From Deltaproteobacteria bacterium (GTDB lineage: Bacteria; Myxococcota_A; UBA9160; SMWR01), in assembly GCA_019313605.1 (NCBI GenBank), contig JAFDAW010000007.1, positions 1 to 21,621 on the forward strand: 21,621 bases of DNA, given 5' to 3'. Positions 1 through 7,161 of this stretch are shown piece by piece (position 1 is the stretch's first letter; each line of letters opens with the position of its first letter). A program made the translations under genes and the position numbers. A model generated the notes under the pieces. That model was not told the origin of the DNA. It ran no database searches and was given only the letters and a program-made list of their open reading frames with translations.

Positions 1-882
1 CTCCTTCAAATGCTGGAGCAGGATTCCTCCAGCGCGGTGAACGATGCACTTCGGAGCCCCGGTCGTTCCGGAGGAATAGAGGATGTAGAGGGGATGATCG
101 AACGGAAAGGCTTCGAATACGATCGGCTCGGAGTCGAACGCATCGAGCGCATCGAAATAGCGGACGGCGTTCGACACGCCTGGGGCCGGCGCTTCCGAGC
201 CCGCGTAGGATGCGATCACGACTTTCTGCAGCGAGGGAATCCGCTCGCGAATCCCCTCGACGCGCTCCGTCAAATCCCACCACTTCCCGCCGTAGCGATA
301 GCCATCGGCGGCGAACAGAACCACGGGCTCGATTTGACCGAAGCGATCGACCGCGCCCTGGACGCCAAAGTCCGGCGAGCACGACGACCAGATCGCCCCG
401 AGACTGGTCGTCGACAACATGGCGACGATGGCTTCGGGCATGTTGGGCAGATACCCGGCGATCCGATCTCCGGCCCGCACCCCCCACTCCTGCAGCTGCC
501 GCCGCAGCCGCGAGACGGCGTCGTAGAGTTCCGCGAAGGAGAGCGATCGGGCAACGCGGTCCTCGCCGCGAAAGATCAGTGCCGGAGTGTCATCGCGTCG
601 GCGCAGCAGATTTTCGGCAAAGTTGAGGCGCGCGTCGGGAAACCAGCGCGCGCTGGGCATCCGATCGCCGTCCCGCAGCACGCAATCGCCTCTCTCCTGG
701 CAGGAAACTCCGACGAACGACCACAGCGATGTCCAGAATTGCTCGGGCTCTTCGATCGACCATCGATAGAGGGTCGGATAGTCGCCGACTGGAATCCGCC
801 ATTCGTCTTCTACCGCCCGAATGAACCCGGTCAGGTTGGCGGTTTCGATCCGCTGCCGACTGGGCTGCCAGATCGGCCTCAT
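1..882 (-). CDS. aacS: Acetoacetyl-CoA synthetase (acetoacetate-CoA ligase), N-terminal part, cut by window edge
   Basis: An open frame of 294 codons runs from ATG at 882 to base 1 without a stop. It is an ANL-superfamily adenylate-forming enzyme that activates acetoacetate to acetoacetyl-CoA with ATP and CoA in the cytosol, linking ketone-body or polyhydroxybutyrate turnover to central metabolism. Visible family marks are YPTLYRWSIEEPEQFW (about 35-50), an ARWFPDARLNFAEN stretch (78-91) typical of AacS and acetyl-CoA synthetases, and the P-loop-like ATP motif YSSGTTGAPK (269-278) followed by HRAGGILLQH. Full-length AacS is about 650 residues, so over half, including the C-terminal domain and catalytic lysine, lies outside. 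The start is well supported by AGGAG 7 nt upstream. Propionyl- or acetyl-CoA synthetase is the alternative, but the N-terminus fits AacS better. Confidence 0.9.
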   Translation of the reverse strand, partial: MRPIWQPSRQRIETANLTGFIRAVEDEWRIPVGDYPTLYRWSIEEPEQFWTSLWSFVGVSCQERGDCVLRDGDRMPSARWFPDARLNFAENLLRRRDDTPALIFRGEDRVARSLSFAELYDAVSRLRRQLQEWGVRAGDRIAGYLPNMPEAIVAMLSTTSLGAIWSSCSPDFGVQGAVDRFGQIEPVVLFAADGYRYGGKWWDLTERVEGIRERIPSLQKVVIASYAGSEAPAPGVSNAVRYFDALDAFDSEPIVFEAFPFDHPLYILYSSGTTGAPKCIVHRAGGILLQHLKE

Positions 883-1037
883 GGCGGATTCTCCTGCGGG
901 ATCGCGGGCGAGAGGTCTCGCAGCGGGCGACGAATGTAGGTCTCGGAGGCTCGAGAGGCGAGCCCGCAGCGCGAGGTTGCGCGACCGGCGCCGCCTATCC
1001 ACAATCCCGATGAATTTGCGCAGACCGGGAGATTGGA

Positions 1038-1169
1038 TTGAACTACGTGATCGCCGCCTACGGAATTGTCATCGGATCGCTCGTCGTTTACGCGCTCCGG
1101 GTGCACGGCCAGCGCCGCAAACTGAAGGGCCAAAGCGAACAAGGTCCGAATGCTTCAGAAAGGCACTGA
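1038..1169 (+). CDS. Small CcmD-like single-span membrane protein (43 aa)
   Basis: This short frame starts at TTG (1038), with GGGAG 6 nt upstream as a ribosome binding site, and ends at TGA (1167-1169). The product opens with LNYVIAAYGIVIGSLVVYAL, a single membrane span preceded by an aromatic residue, then a basic stretch (RVHGQRRKLKGQ) and a polar tail. This is the layout of CcmD, the small subunit that associates with the CcmABC haem exporter in cytochrome c maturation. In that family the peptide has a Tyr- and Ala-rich start, one helix and a cytosolic basic tail. No ccmA, ccmB, ccmC or ccmE gene is in the window, so the assignment rests only on the peptide. GTG at 1047 is an alternative start. 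The gene is divergent from aacS. Confidence 0.6.
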   Translation: MNYVIAAYGIVIGSLVVYALRVHGQRRKLKGQSEQGPNASERH

Positions 1170-1213
1170 CTTCAACCGCAATTCAAATCTTCGAATCGCG
1201 TAGCCAGGAGCGG

Positions 1214-1262
1214 GATCCCATTAGGGATCGCGCGCCGCCGCAAGCGAATCCGCAGGATTCGC
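1214..1262. terminator. Two strong hairpins between converging small genes
   Basis: GATCCC-ATTA-GGGATC (1214-1229) and GCGAATCC-GCA-GGATTCGC (1244-1262, 8 bp with a 3-nt loop) lie between the end of the CcmD-like gene on the plus strand and the end of the small lipoprotein gene on the minus strand. The symmetry and position suggest bidirectional termination or 3'-end protection. Neither hairpin is followed by a T-tract on either strand, so a classical intrinsic terminator is not shown. Confidence 0.4.
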
Positions 1263-1280
1263 CAGATACCGGAAGTCCGT

Positions 1281-1415
1281 TTACCGAACCCATTCGGGGA
1301 GCTGACTCGTATCGTCGCTGATCGTACGATCGCAACCGGTCAGCAGCACGCCCGCGAATCCCGTCACGGCCAGCGCGACGAGCACCCAATGCAAAATCGA
1401 TGACCTGTGAAGCAT
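1281..1415 (-). CDS. Small predicted lipoprotein (44 aa)
   Basis: ATG at 1415 is preceded by AAAGGGGAG about 4 nt upstream. The longer frame beginning upstream at 1463 has no comparable site, so this start is preferred. The product has a short basic N-terminus (MLHRSS), a hydrophobic stretch (ILHWVLVALAVTGFAGV) and the lipobox LLTGC, predicting cleavage before Cys28 and lipid attachment. The mature part is only about 17 residues (CDRTISDDTSQLPEWVR) and acidic. It resembles entericidin-size lipopeptides in size and layout, but no family match is claimed. It lies 156 nt downstream of the nucleoside transporter gene on the same strand and could be read with that operon or from its own promoter. 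Confidence 0.55.
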   Translation of the reverse strand: MLHRSSILHWVLVALAVTGFAGVLLTGCDRTISDDTSQLPEWVR

Positions 1416-1571
1416 CGCACTCCCCTTTCCGTTCGACCGGTCAGGCCCAGAAACCCGATGCACTCGACCACTCCGATCATCCAGTCTTTATCAATATCGA
1501 GCTGAAGATTCCAGGCCTTGCGCGCCCCGCGCCCAGAGTCCCACCCGCGTAGGCGATTCGCGGCGAAGATG

Positions 1572-2798
1572 TCAGAGCAGGAGGCCGGCCATGCAGCCGG
1601 TCATGAAAGTTGCCAGGGAGCCGGACACGATGGAGCGGACACCGAGCAATGCCACTTCGGGCCTGCGACTCGGCGCGAGGCCGCCGATCCCCCCGAGCAA
1701 GATGGCCAACGAACCGAAATTTGCAAAACCGCAGAGCGCGTAGGAGGCGATCACCGCAGACCGTGGCGCGATCGCTCCGGCGGCGACGAGGTCGGCCAGA
1801 TCCGCGTAGGCGATGAACTCGTTGAGCACCGTCTTGATGCCGAGCAGCGCCCCAACCTGGCTCGCATCCTGCCACGGAACGCCCAGCAGCCAGGCCAGCG
1901 GCGCGAGCGCAACGCCGAGTATTTTTTGCAGGCTAAGATCGTCGGCGCCGAACCATCCCCCAACGGACGCGATCAAAGCATTCACCAGCGCGATCAGCGC
2001 GACGAATGCGATCAGCAACGCGCCGATGTAGGCGGCCAATCGCAATCCAGCCAGCGCACCCTGGGCGGCCGCATCGATGATGTTGACAGCCGTCTTCTCG
2101 TGTGTGGATCGACTCTCCGTGAGCGTTTCCGGCCGACCGGTTTCGGGGATCATCACCTTGGCAATCAAGATGCCGGCCGGGGCAGAAAGCAGGCTCGCGG
2201 TAGCAAGATGCCCCGCATAATCGCCACCCCCGAGCATTCCGACGTAGCTGAGCATCACCGAGCCCGCGACCGTCGCCATTCCCACCGTCATCAACAAGAA
2301 GAGTTCGGATCGCGTCATGCGCTCGAGGTAGGGCTTTACGATCAGAGCGGACTCGGTCATGCCCAGAAATAGATTTGCAACGGCCGCGAGGCTCTCGGCC
2401 CCGGACGTGCGCATCGTCCGCGAAAGCAACGCCGACAATCCATCGACCACCCGCTGCATGATTCCGACGTGATAGAGGACGGCGAACACGCTTCCCATGA
2501 CGATGATGATGGGCAGGACATTGACGACGAACGAAAAGCCCGTGTCGGCGAGAGAGCCGAAGACGAAACGCGCACCGACATCAGTAAAGCCCATCAGCGC
2601 TCTCGCCAGTGCATTCATGCCGTCGAAAAACGGGCGGCCCACGGGCGTCTTCAACAACAAGACGGCGAGTCCGAACTGGATACCCAGTCCCCAGAAGACG
2701 ATGCGCCAAGAGACCTTGCGGCGGTCGCTCGACAGCGCCCAGGCGATCGCGATCAAGACGACCAGCCCGAGCGCGGAGACAGCTCGTTCAGCGATCAC
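1572..2798 (-). CDS. Concentrative nucleoside transporter (CNT/NupC family)
   Basis: This 408-residue, very hydrophobic protein is predicted to import nucleosides across the inner membrane with an ion gradient. CNT family marks are a Nucleos_tra2-type N-terminus, the gate-type segment around FGSLADTGFSFVVNVLPIII (79-99), the substrate-site stretch NLFLGMTESALIVKPYLERM (142-161), GIKTVLNEFIAY (320-331) and SYALCGFANFGS (352-363). Length is normal for bacterial CNTs. In characterised members the first substrate stretch usually reads G-Q-T-E. Here Met147 takes the place of Gln, which may alter base recognition. The start is GTG at 2798, directly after the thiE stop, with GGAGG 7 nt upstream inside thiE, so translation is probably coupled. 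It is the last gene of the dusB-ntrB-ntrC-thiE run. The substrate is not determinable from sequence. Confidence 0.88.
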   Translation of the reverse strand: MIAERAVSALGLVVLIAIAWALSSDRRKVSWRIVFWGLGIQFGLAVLLLKTPVGRPFFDGMNALARALMGFTDVGARFVFGSLADTGFSFVVNVLPIIIVMGSVFAVLYHVGIMQRVVDGLSALLSRTMRTSGAESLAAVANLFLGMTESALIVKPYLERMTRSELFLLMTVGMATVAGSVMLSYVGMLGGGDYAGHLATASLLSAPAGILIAKVMIPETGRPETLTESRSTHEKTAVNIIDAAAQGALAGLRLAAYIGALLIAFVALIALVNALIASVGGWFGADDLSLQKILGVALAPLAWLLGVPWQDASQVGALLGIKTVLNEFIAYADLADLVAAGAIAPRSAVIASYALCGFANFGSLAILLGGIGGLAPSRRPEVALLGVRSIVSGSLATFMTGCMAGLLL

Positions 2799-3440
2799 CT
2801 ACGCGCCTCCGTGTTCGCGCAGGGTCTCGGCGAGCGCGCGAGCGGCGCCGTAGGGATCGGCGGCCTCGGCAATCGCAGAGATCACCGCGACGCCCGCGGC
2901 GCCTGCTTCGGTCACCCGCGCGACGTTTCCGAGGTCGATTCCACCAATCGCGATGACTGGCTTCGGCTGCACGGCGCACACCACCTCCGCGAGCTGTTCG
3001 ATTCCCCGAGGATCATAAGGAGAGTCTTTCGATCCCGTCGCGAAGATCGGACCGAAAGCAATGTAGTCGACCAAATCCTCACAGGCCTCTCGGGCCTGCT
3101 CGAGAGAGTGAGTGGATCGCCCGATCCGCAATCGCGATCGCGCGGACACCGGGATTCTCGATGGGGGAATATCGCCCTGGCCGAGATGAACGCCATCTGC
3201 GTCCGCGGCGAGCGCCAGATCGAAACGATCGTTCACGAAGAATGCGACGTCGAACTTGCGCGTGATCGCTCGAATGGCCTCGGCCCATTCGAGCGCCAGC
3301 GAATCCGGAGCGCGCTTGGCACGAAGCTGCACAACGCCAGCCCCACCCTCGCAGGCGGCCCGCGCCTGCTCGACCGGGTCGATCTTCCAGTGCGATGCGT
3401 CATCAGCGAGGACCATCAACCCGCAGAGTGAGGCGATCAT
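2799..3440 (-). CDS. thiE: Thiamine phosphate synthase
   Basis: The 213-residue cytosolic TIM-barrel enzyme joins hydroxymethylpyrimidine diphosphate and thiazole phosphate to give thiamine phosphate. Motifs in order are VQLRAK (37-42, pyrimidine site), FFVNDR (67-72, with diphosphate-Mg contacts), DGVHLGQGD (82-90), GRSTHS (107-112), DYIAFGPIFATGSK (125-138), AIGGI (164-168) and VAVISAI (184-190). Together these match ThiE throughout, and the length is standard. TenI-type paralogues are the only close alternative, but they usually lack a full set of these residues. ATG at 3440 overlaps the ntrC stop as ATGA, and the stop abuts the transporter GTG, so it is embedded in the operon. No other thiamine gene and no obvious TPP riboswitch were seen nearby. 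Confidence 0.92.
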   Translation of the reverse strand: MIASLCGLMVLADDASHWKIDPVEQARAACEGGAGVVQLRAKRAPDSLALEWAEAIRAITRKFDVAFFVNDRFDLALAADADGVHLGQGDIPPSRIPVSARSRLRIGRSTHSLEQAREACEDLVDYIAFGPIFATGSKDSPYDPRGIEQLAEVVCAVQPKPVIAIGGIDLGNVARVTEAGAAGVAVISAIAEAADPYGAARALAETLREHGGA

Positions 3441-4873
3441 TTTCGACCCGGTAACACGAGGCCAAGTTCCGCGATCTTCTTGCGCAACGTATTGCGATTG
3501 ATGCCGAGCAGGGCTGCCGCGCGAATCTGGTTACCATCGGTATGGGAAAGCACGGTCTCCAGCAAGGGGCGCTCGACACGCTCGAGCCACGCCCGATAAA
3601 TCTCTCCGGTCTCGCGATTTTCGATTGCGTTCTGCACGTCCCGCTCGACGAGTCGCCGGAGTGAGCGGGCGGCGCCAGGTTCGGAAGGATCGCTTTCGAG
3701 AAACGCGAAGTCGTCTCGTGTGAGAACTTCTCCCGTCGAGAGCACGAGTGCGCGCTTGATTGCGTTTTCGAGTTCTCGAACATTGCCCGGCCAGGGATGC
3801 CGGCTCAGGAACGCAACGGTCGAATCAGTCAGAAATCGCGCACCACCAGCGAGTTCGCCGGCGTAACGCGCGATGAAGTGCTCGGCGAGCACGGCGACAT
3901 CTTCGCTGCGCTCGCGCAGTGCAGGCAGCTGGATCGGCATCACCCGCAACCGATAGAGCAGATCCTCGCGAAACGAACCACTCGAGACGAGGGCGTCGAG
4001 ATCGCGATGGGTCGCGGCGATGATTCGCACATCGACCTGTTCCGCGCGCGTGGCACCCACTGGAGTCACGACCTGGTCCTGCAACACCCGCAGCAATTTG
4101 GCCTGCAGATCGGCGGGCATGTCACCGATCTCGTCGAGAAAGAGGGTGCCGCCCGAAGCTTCGCTGAAGCGGCCGATTCGCGACGCCATCGCTCCCGTAA
4201 AGGCCCCGCGTTCGTGGCCAAAGAGTTCGCTCTCGAGGAGATCTCGCGGTATTGCGGCTGTGTTCACCGGCACGAAAGCTCCGGAGCTTCGAGGGCTCGC
4301 CGCGTGAATCGCCCGGGCGACGAGTTCTTTACCCGTTCCGCTTTCTCCCGTAATCAGCACGGAGACGTCGCGGCCGGCCACACGCCCGATGGTCTTGAAG
4401 ACCTCGAGCATCGCCGCGTTCTTGCCGACGATTCGATCCCCCGAAGCGAGGCGGCCCGAAACTTCTCGCCGCAATGCCCGCACTTCATCGCGCAACTGGT
4501 GAGTGCGCAACGCCTTGTCGGCGAGCGCCTTCACATCGGCAATCCCGAAGGGCTTGACGAGATATTCGAACGCCCCTCGGCGCATCGCCTCCACGGCGTT
4601 TTCGAAAGTGTTCTGCGCCGTAATGATCACGATCGCGGTCTGAGATCCCACCGCCTTCAGGCGATCCAACAACTCGAGGCCCGTCAAACCCGGCATGCGA
4701 ATGTCGACGAACGCGATCTGGAATTCCCCCGCGGCGAGCGCCTCGAAAGCAGCATCTCCGTTGTCGACTTCGACGACCTCACGGCCGTCCTCTTCGAGGG
4801 TTTCGCGCAGCACGAACCGAATCGATTCTTCGTCGTCGGCAATCAGGACCCGCGCGCGGGAATCGGCAGTCAT
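3437..4873 (-). CDS. ntrC: Nitrogen regulation response regulator NtrC (sigma-54 activator)
   Basis: Starting at ATG 4873, which overlaps the ntrB stop as ATGA, the product is 478 residues, the usual NtrC size. The frame is open for 31 more codons upstream, but that part lies inside ntrB. A receiver domain (about 7-122) has acidic residues D13/D14, phospho-acceptor D57, T85 and K107. An AAA+ domain follows, with Walker A GESGTGKE (176-183), the sigma-54 contact loop GAFTGA (223-228), Walker B GGTLFLDEIGD (241-251) and FREDLLYRL (301-309). A Fis-type helix-turn-helix closes the protein (GNQIRAAALLGINRNTLRKK, 447-466). Phosphorylated NtrC activates sigma-54 promoters of nitrogen assimilation genes. 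Sequence alone cannot exclude another NtrC-type regulator, but the dusB-ntrB-ntrC order supports it strongly. Confidence 0.9.
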   Translation of the reverse strand: MTADSRARVLIADDEESIRFVLRETLEEDGREVVEVDNGDAAFEALAAGEFQIAFVDIRMPGLTGLELLDRLKAVGSQTAIVIITAQNTFENAVEAMRRGAFEYLVKPFGIADVKALADKALRTHQLRDEVRALRREVSGRLASGDRIVGKNAAMLEVFKTIGRVAGRDVSVLITGESGTGKELVARAIHAASPRSSGAFVPVNTAAIPRDLLESELFGHERGAFTGAMASRIGRFSEASGGTLFLDEIGDMPADLQAKLLRVLQDQVVTPVGATRAEQVDVRIIAATHRDLDALVSSGSFREDLLYRLRVMPIQLPALRERSEDVAVLAEHFIARYAGELAGGARFLTDSTVAFLSRHPWPGNVRELENAIKRALVLSTGEVLTRDDFAFLESDPSEPGAARSLRRLVERDVQNAIENRETGEIYRAWLERVERPLLETVLSHTDGNQIRAAALLGINRNTLRKKIAELGLVLPGRK

Positions 4874-5946
4874 TGTGGCCTCGAAAGGGGCAGCGCGACG
4901 CGAACGGTTGTCCCGACACCGGGCGTACTCTCCAGCTGCAGCGTTCCCTCGTGGCGCGCAATCCAATGGCGCGCAACCGCAAGGCCCAACCCCGTTCCCT
5001 CTGCGCGGGTCGTAAAAAACGGCGTGGAAACCTCATCTAGAACCGCCGCCTCGATGCCGGGCCCGGTGTCCGCCAATTCGACGATCAGCGAAGGGCCGGG
5101 CTGGCCATTTGGCGGCAGAAGATGGTGATCGAAAACCATCCGCGTGGTGATTGCGAGCTTCCCGCTCACGCCCTCCATCGCCTGCAGTGCGTTCCGGATC
5201 AGATTGAGAAAAACCTGCGAGAGCCGATCCGCGTCGGCGAGCAGGTCGGGGATCGATGGGTCGAACACCCTTTCCACCTCAATGCCGGCGCCGATCTTGT
5301 CGTGAGCCGTGAGAGCAAGAACCCCGTCGAGCACGCGGTGGATGTTGACCGGAGCAACGCGCAAATCCTCTCCGGGTGTAAAGACCATGAAATCGTCGAC
5401 GAGTAACGCAATGCGATCGACCTCGCGAACGATCAACTCGGCGGCACTGCGAGATTTGTCGTCGCTCGCGCGTGCGCCAAGAATTTCTGCAGCGCCGCGG
5501 ATTCCACCCAGCGGGTTCTTGATTTCGTGGGCAATCCCCGCTGCGATGTGACCAAAAGAGGCGAGCGCCTCGCGTTGATTCACGATATCCCGCAGACTTT
5601 TTTGAATCGTGCAATCTCGGAGCAATAGGGTGGCGCCGTCGAGATCGGTCCCCTCGAACAACGGCGACGCGGAGACATCCAGGATGAGGTCGTTGCCCTG
5701 ATGCCCGGCTACGGGATGTTCCCGCTCGATGATCGCGCGCCCGTTCGCAAGTACGGACCGCGAAAGCTTCGCAATCGATTGATCCTCTCCGAACAATTCT
5801 TCGACCGGTCGTCCGACTGCCGTATCGGTAGAAACGTCGAGGATGCGACAAGCTTCGGAGTTCAGTGATTCCACCACGCCGTCGGCATCGAGCAGAACGA
5901 CGCCGTCGAGCACAGCGTCGAGCAAACTCTCCAAATCGCGAGCCAC
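4870..5946 (-). CDS. ntrB: Nitrogen regulation histidine kinase NtrB (PAS, no membrane span)
   Basis: The 358-residue soluble kinase starts at GTG 5946, one base after the dusB stop. An N-terminal PAS domain (about 1-115) is followed by the HisKA helix with H140 in GIAHEIKNPLGGIRGAAEIL. The ATPase domain has an N-box around N252 (QVFLNLIRNALQAM), G1 DTGPGIE (293-299), F-box TPFFTT and G2 GTGLGL (317-322). There is no transmembrane segment, as in NtrB, which is a cytosolic kinase controlled by PII protein. It is expected to phosphorylate D57 of the NtrC encoded downstream. The gene ends by ATGA overlap with ntrC. No PII gene (glnB) or glnA lies in the window. Confidence 0.9.
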   Translation of the reverse strand: MARDLESLLDAVLDGVVLLDADGVVESLNSEACRILDVSTDTAVGRPVEELFGEDQSIAKLSRSVLANGRAIIEREHPVAGHQGNDLILDVSASPLFEGTDLDGATLLLRDCTIQKSLRDIVNQREALASFGHIAAGIAHEIKNPLGGIRGAAEILGARASDDKSRSAAELIVREVDRIALLVDDFMVFTPGEDLRVAPVNIHRVLDGVLALTAHDKIGAGIEVERVFDPSIPDLLADADRLSQVFLNLIRNALQAMEGVSGKLAITTRMVFDHHLLPPNGQPGPSLIVELADTGPGIEAAVLDEVSTPFFTTRAEGTGLGLAVARHWIARHEGTLQLESTPGVGTTVRVALPLSRPQ

Positions 5947-5947
5947 G

Positions 5948-7042
5948 TCAGGCCGCCCGCTCCTCGTCGCGCAGCGCAGGCGTGCGCTTCACCACGGCGA
6001 AGTAGCTTCTTGTCAACTCGAGAATTTCGTCGACGTCGTGCGATTCCAGCACCCGCTGACGAAATTTCACACTTCCACTCAAACCGCGTGAGTACGCGGA
6101 AACGTATTTCTTCAAGTTCGCGGACAGCGCCCGAGAATCCGTGAAAGCGCGTTGGATCCAAGCGATGTGCTTCTCGATCGTCGCGAGCCTCTCCGCGCGG
6201 GTGGGCCTGCGTGCGGGCGCGCCTCTCGCGAGCGACAGCGCCTGCTCGAAGATCCACGGATTTCCCATCGCCCCCCGACCGATCATCACCCCCGCGGCCC
6301 CGGTCTCTGCGAGCATCTCGAAGACATCGGTGGGTGTAACGATGTCTCCGTTGGCGAGAACCGGTACCTCGGGCACTGCCTCGACGACGCGGCGGATGAT
6401 GGACCGATCCGCACGCCCGGTGTACTGCTGGGCGCGGGTGCGACCGTGAACCGAGATCAGCTCGGCGCCCTCGTCGGCCGCGATGCGCGCGAATTCTGGC
6501 GCGACGATGGACTCCGAGTCCCAGCCGGTGCGCATCTTGACGGAGAGGGTTCCGGAGAAGTTCTTCCGCATGGCGCGGACGATCCGGCCGGCGTGTGGCA
6601 GATCGCGCAACAGCGACGAACCCGCCCGGTTCTTGATGAACTTCTTCACCGGGCAACCCACATTGAGATCCACCCAGACCGCGCCATCGGCATCGAGCAT
6701 GCGGCAGGCCTCGCCGAGAATTTCGGGCTCCGATCCGAACAGCTGGAAGGCGACCGGGGCTTCTCGCGGACTCGTCTCCAACAGCCGGCGGGTCTTCGCG
6801 CCACCCATCACCAGCCCCTTGGCGCTCACGGTCTCGGTAAAACTCAGCGCGGCGCCCGCCTCTCGCGAAATCAGCCGGAACGGGAAGTTCGACACGCCCG
6901 CCAGCGGTGCGAGCACGAGATTGTTCTCCAACCGCAACTCGCGGAGCTGGATCGGACGGATGGCGCTGCGGTCGATGGACGGTTGAGTCACGCGAAGTCT
7001 CGGGATCGCCTTTGGCGATCGGTCACGGCGTAGAGTCGCCAA
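5948..7042 (-). CDS. dusB: tRNA-dihydrouridine synthase B (DusB, NifR3 family)
   Basis: This FMN-dependent flavoenzyme reduces uridines in tRNA. Visible motifs are the FMN-site APLAGVSNFPFR (about 45-56), DLNVGCPVKKF (125-135) with catalytic Cys130, HGRTRAQQYTGRAD, NGDI and IGRGAMGNPW. The C-terminal helical part continues to ERAA. The longest frame starts at TTG 7042 (364 aa) after an in-frame stop at 7055-7057. GTG at 6991 (347 aa) is an equally possible start and sits nearer the conserved region, where homologues begin roughly at IRPIQLRELRLEN. Both have weak ribosome sites. It heads the run dusB-ntrB-ntrC-thiE-CNT, spaced by one base from ntrB, as in the nifR3-ntrB-ntrC operon of alphaproteobacteria. 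It is divergent from moeA. Confidence 0.93.
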   Translation of the reverse strand: MATLRRDRSPKAIPRLRVTQPSIDRSAIRPIQLRELRLENNLVLAPLAGVSNFPFRLISREAGAALSFTETVSAKGLVMGGAKTRRLLETSPREAPVAFQLFGSEPEILGEACRMLDADGAVWVDLNVGCPVKKFIKNRAGSSLLRDLPHAGRIVRAMRKNFSGTLSVKMRTGWDSESIVAPEFARIAADEGAELISVHGRTRAQQYTGRADRSIIRRVVEAVPEVPVLANGDIVTPTDVFEMLAETGAAGVMIGRGAMGNPWIFEQALSLARGAPARRPTRAERLATIEKHIAWIQRAFTDSRALSANLKKYVSAYSRGLSGSVKFRQRVLESHDVDEILELTRSYFAVVKRTPALRDEERAA

Positions 7043-7043
7043 A
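7004..7043 (-). promoter_or_regulatory. Mutually exclusive hairpins at the 5' end of dusB
   Basis: GATCGCC-TTT-GGCGATC (7004-7020) is a perfect 7-bp hairpin with a 3-nt loop. Its right half is shared with a second inverted repeat, TTTGGCGA (7011-7018) with TCGCCAAA (7036-7043). The two pairings cannot form together. If dusB starts at GTG 6991, both lie in its leader, 13 or more bases before the start. If it starts at TTG 7042, they lie in the first 13 codons. A switchable leader is an inference, and no T-tract follows either hairpin. Confidence 0.35.
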
Positions 7044-7161
7044 ATGGTGCCTAATTAATGTGCAGCCTAGCGAGCGAGGGCCGGTGCGTCGAGCGCGAAG
7101 AAGCCCGAATTTCAAGCAGAAAAGACGCGAGCGGGGCTGGGCTCGGGCTAAGGTTGCTGTC

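Noticed and set aside
10..939. Long plus-strand open frame of about 300 codons opposite aacS
   Set aside because: It is antisense to a clear AacS frame, its translation is rich in Arg, Pro and Asp without domain structure, and the GC-rich codon bias of the minus-strand gene explains its openness.
1518..5128. Three further long plus-strand frames opposite the transporter, thiE and ntrC genes
   Set aside because: They mirror codon periodicity of real genes on the other strand and match no protein family.
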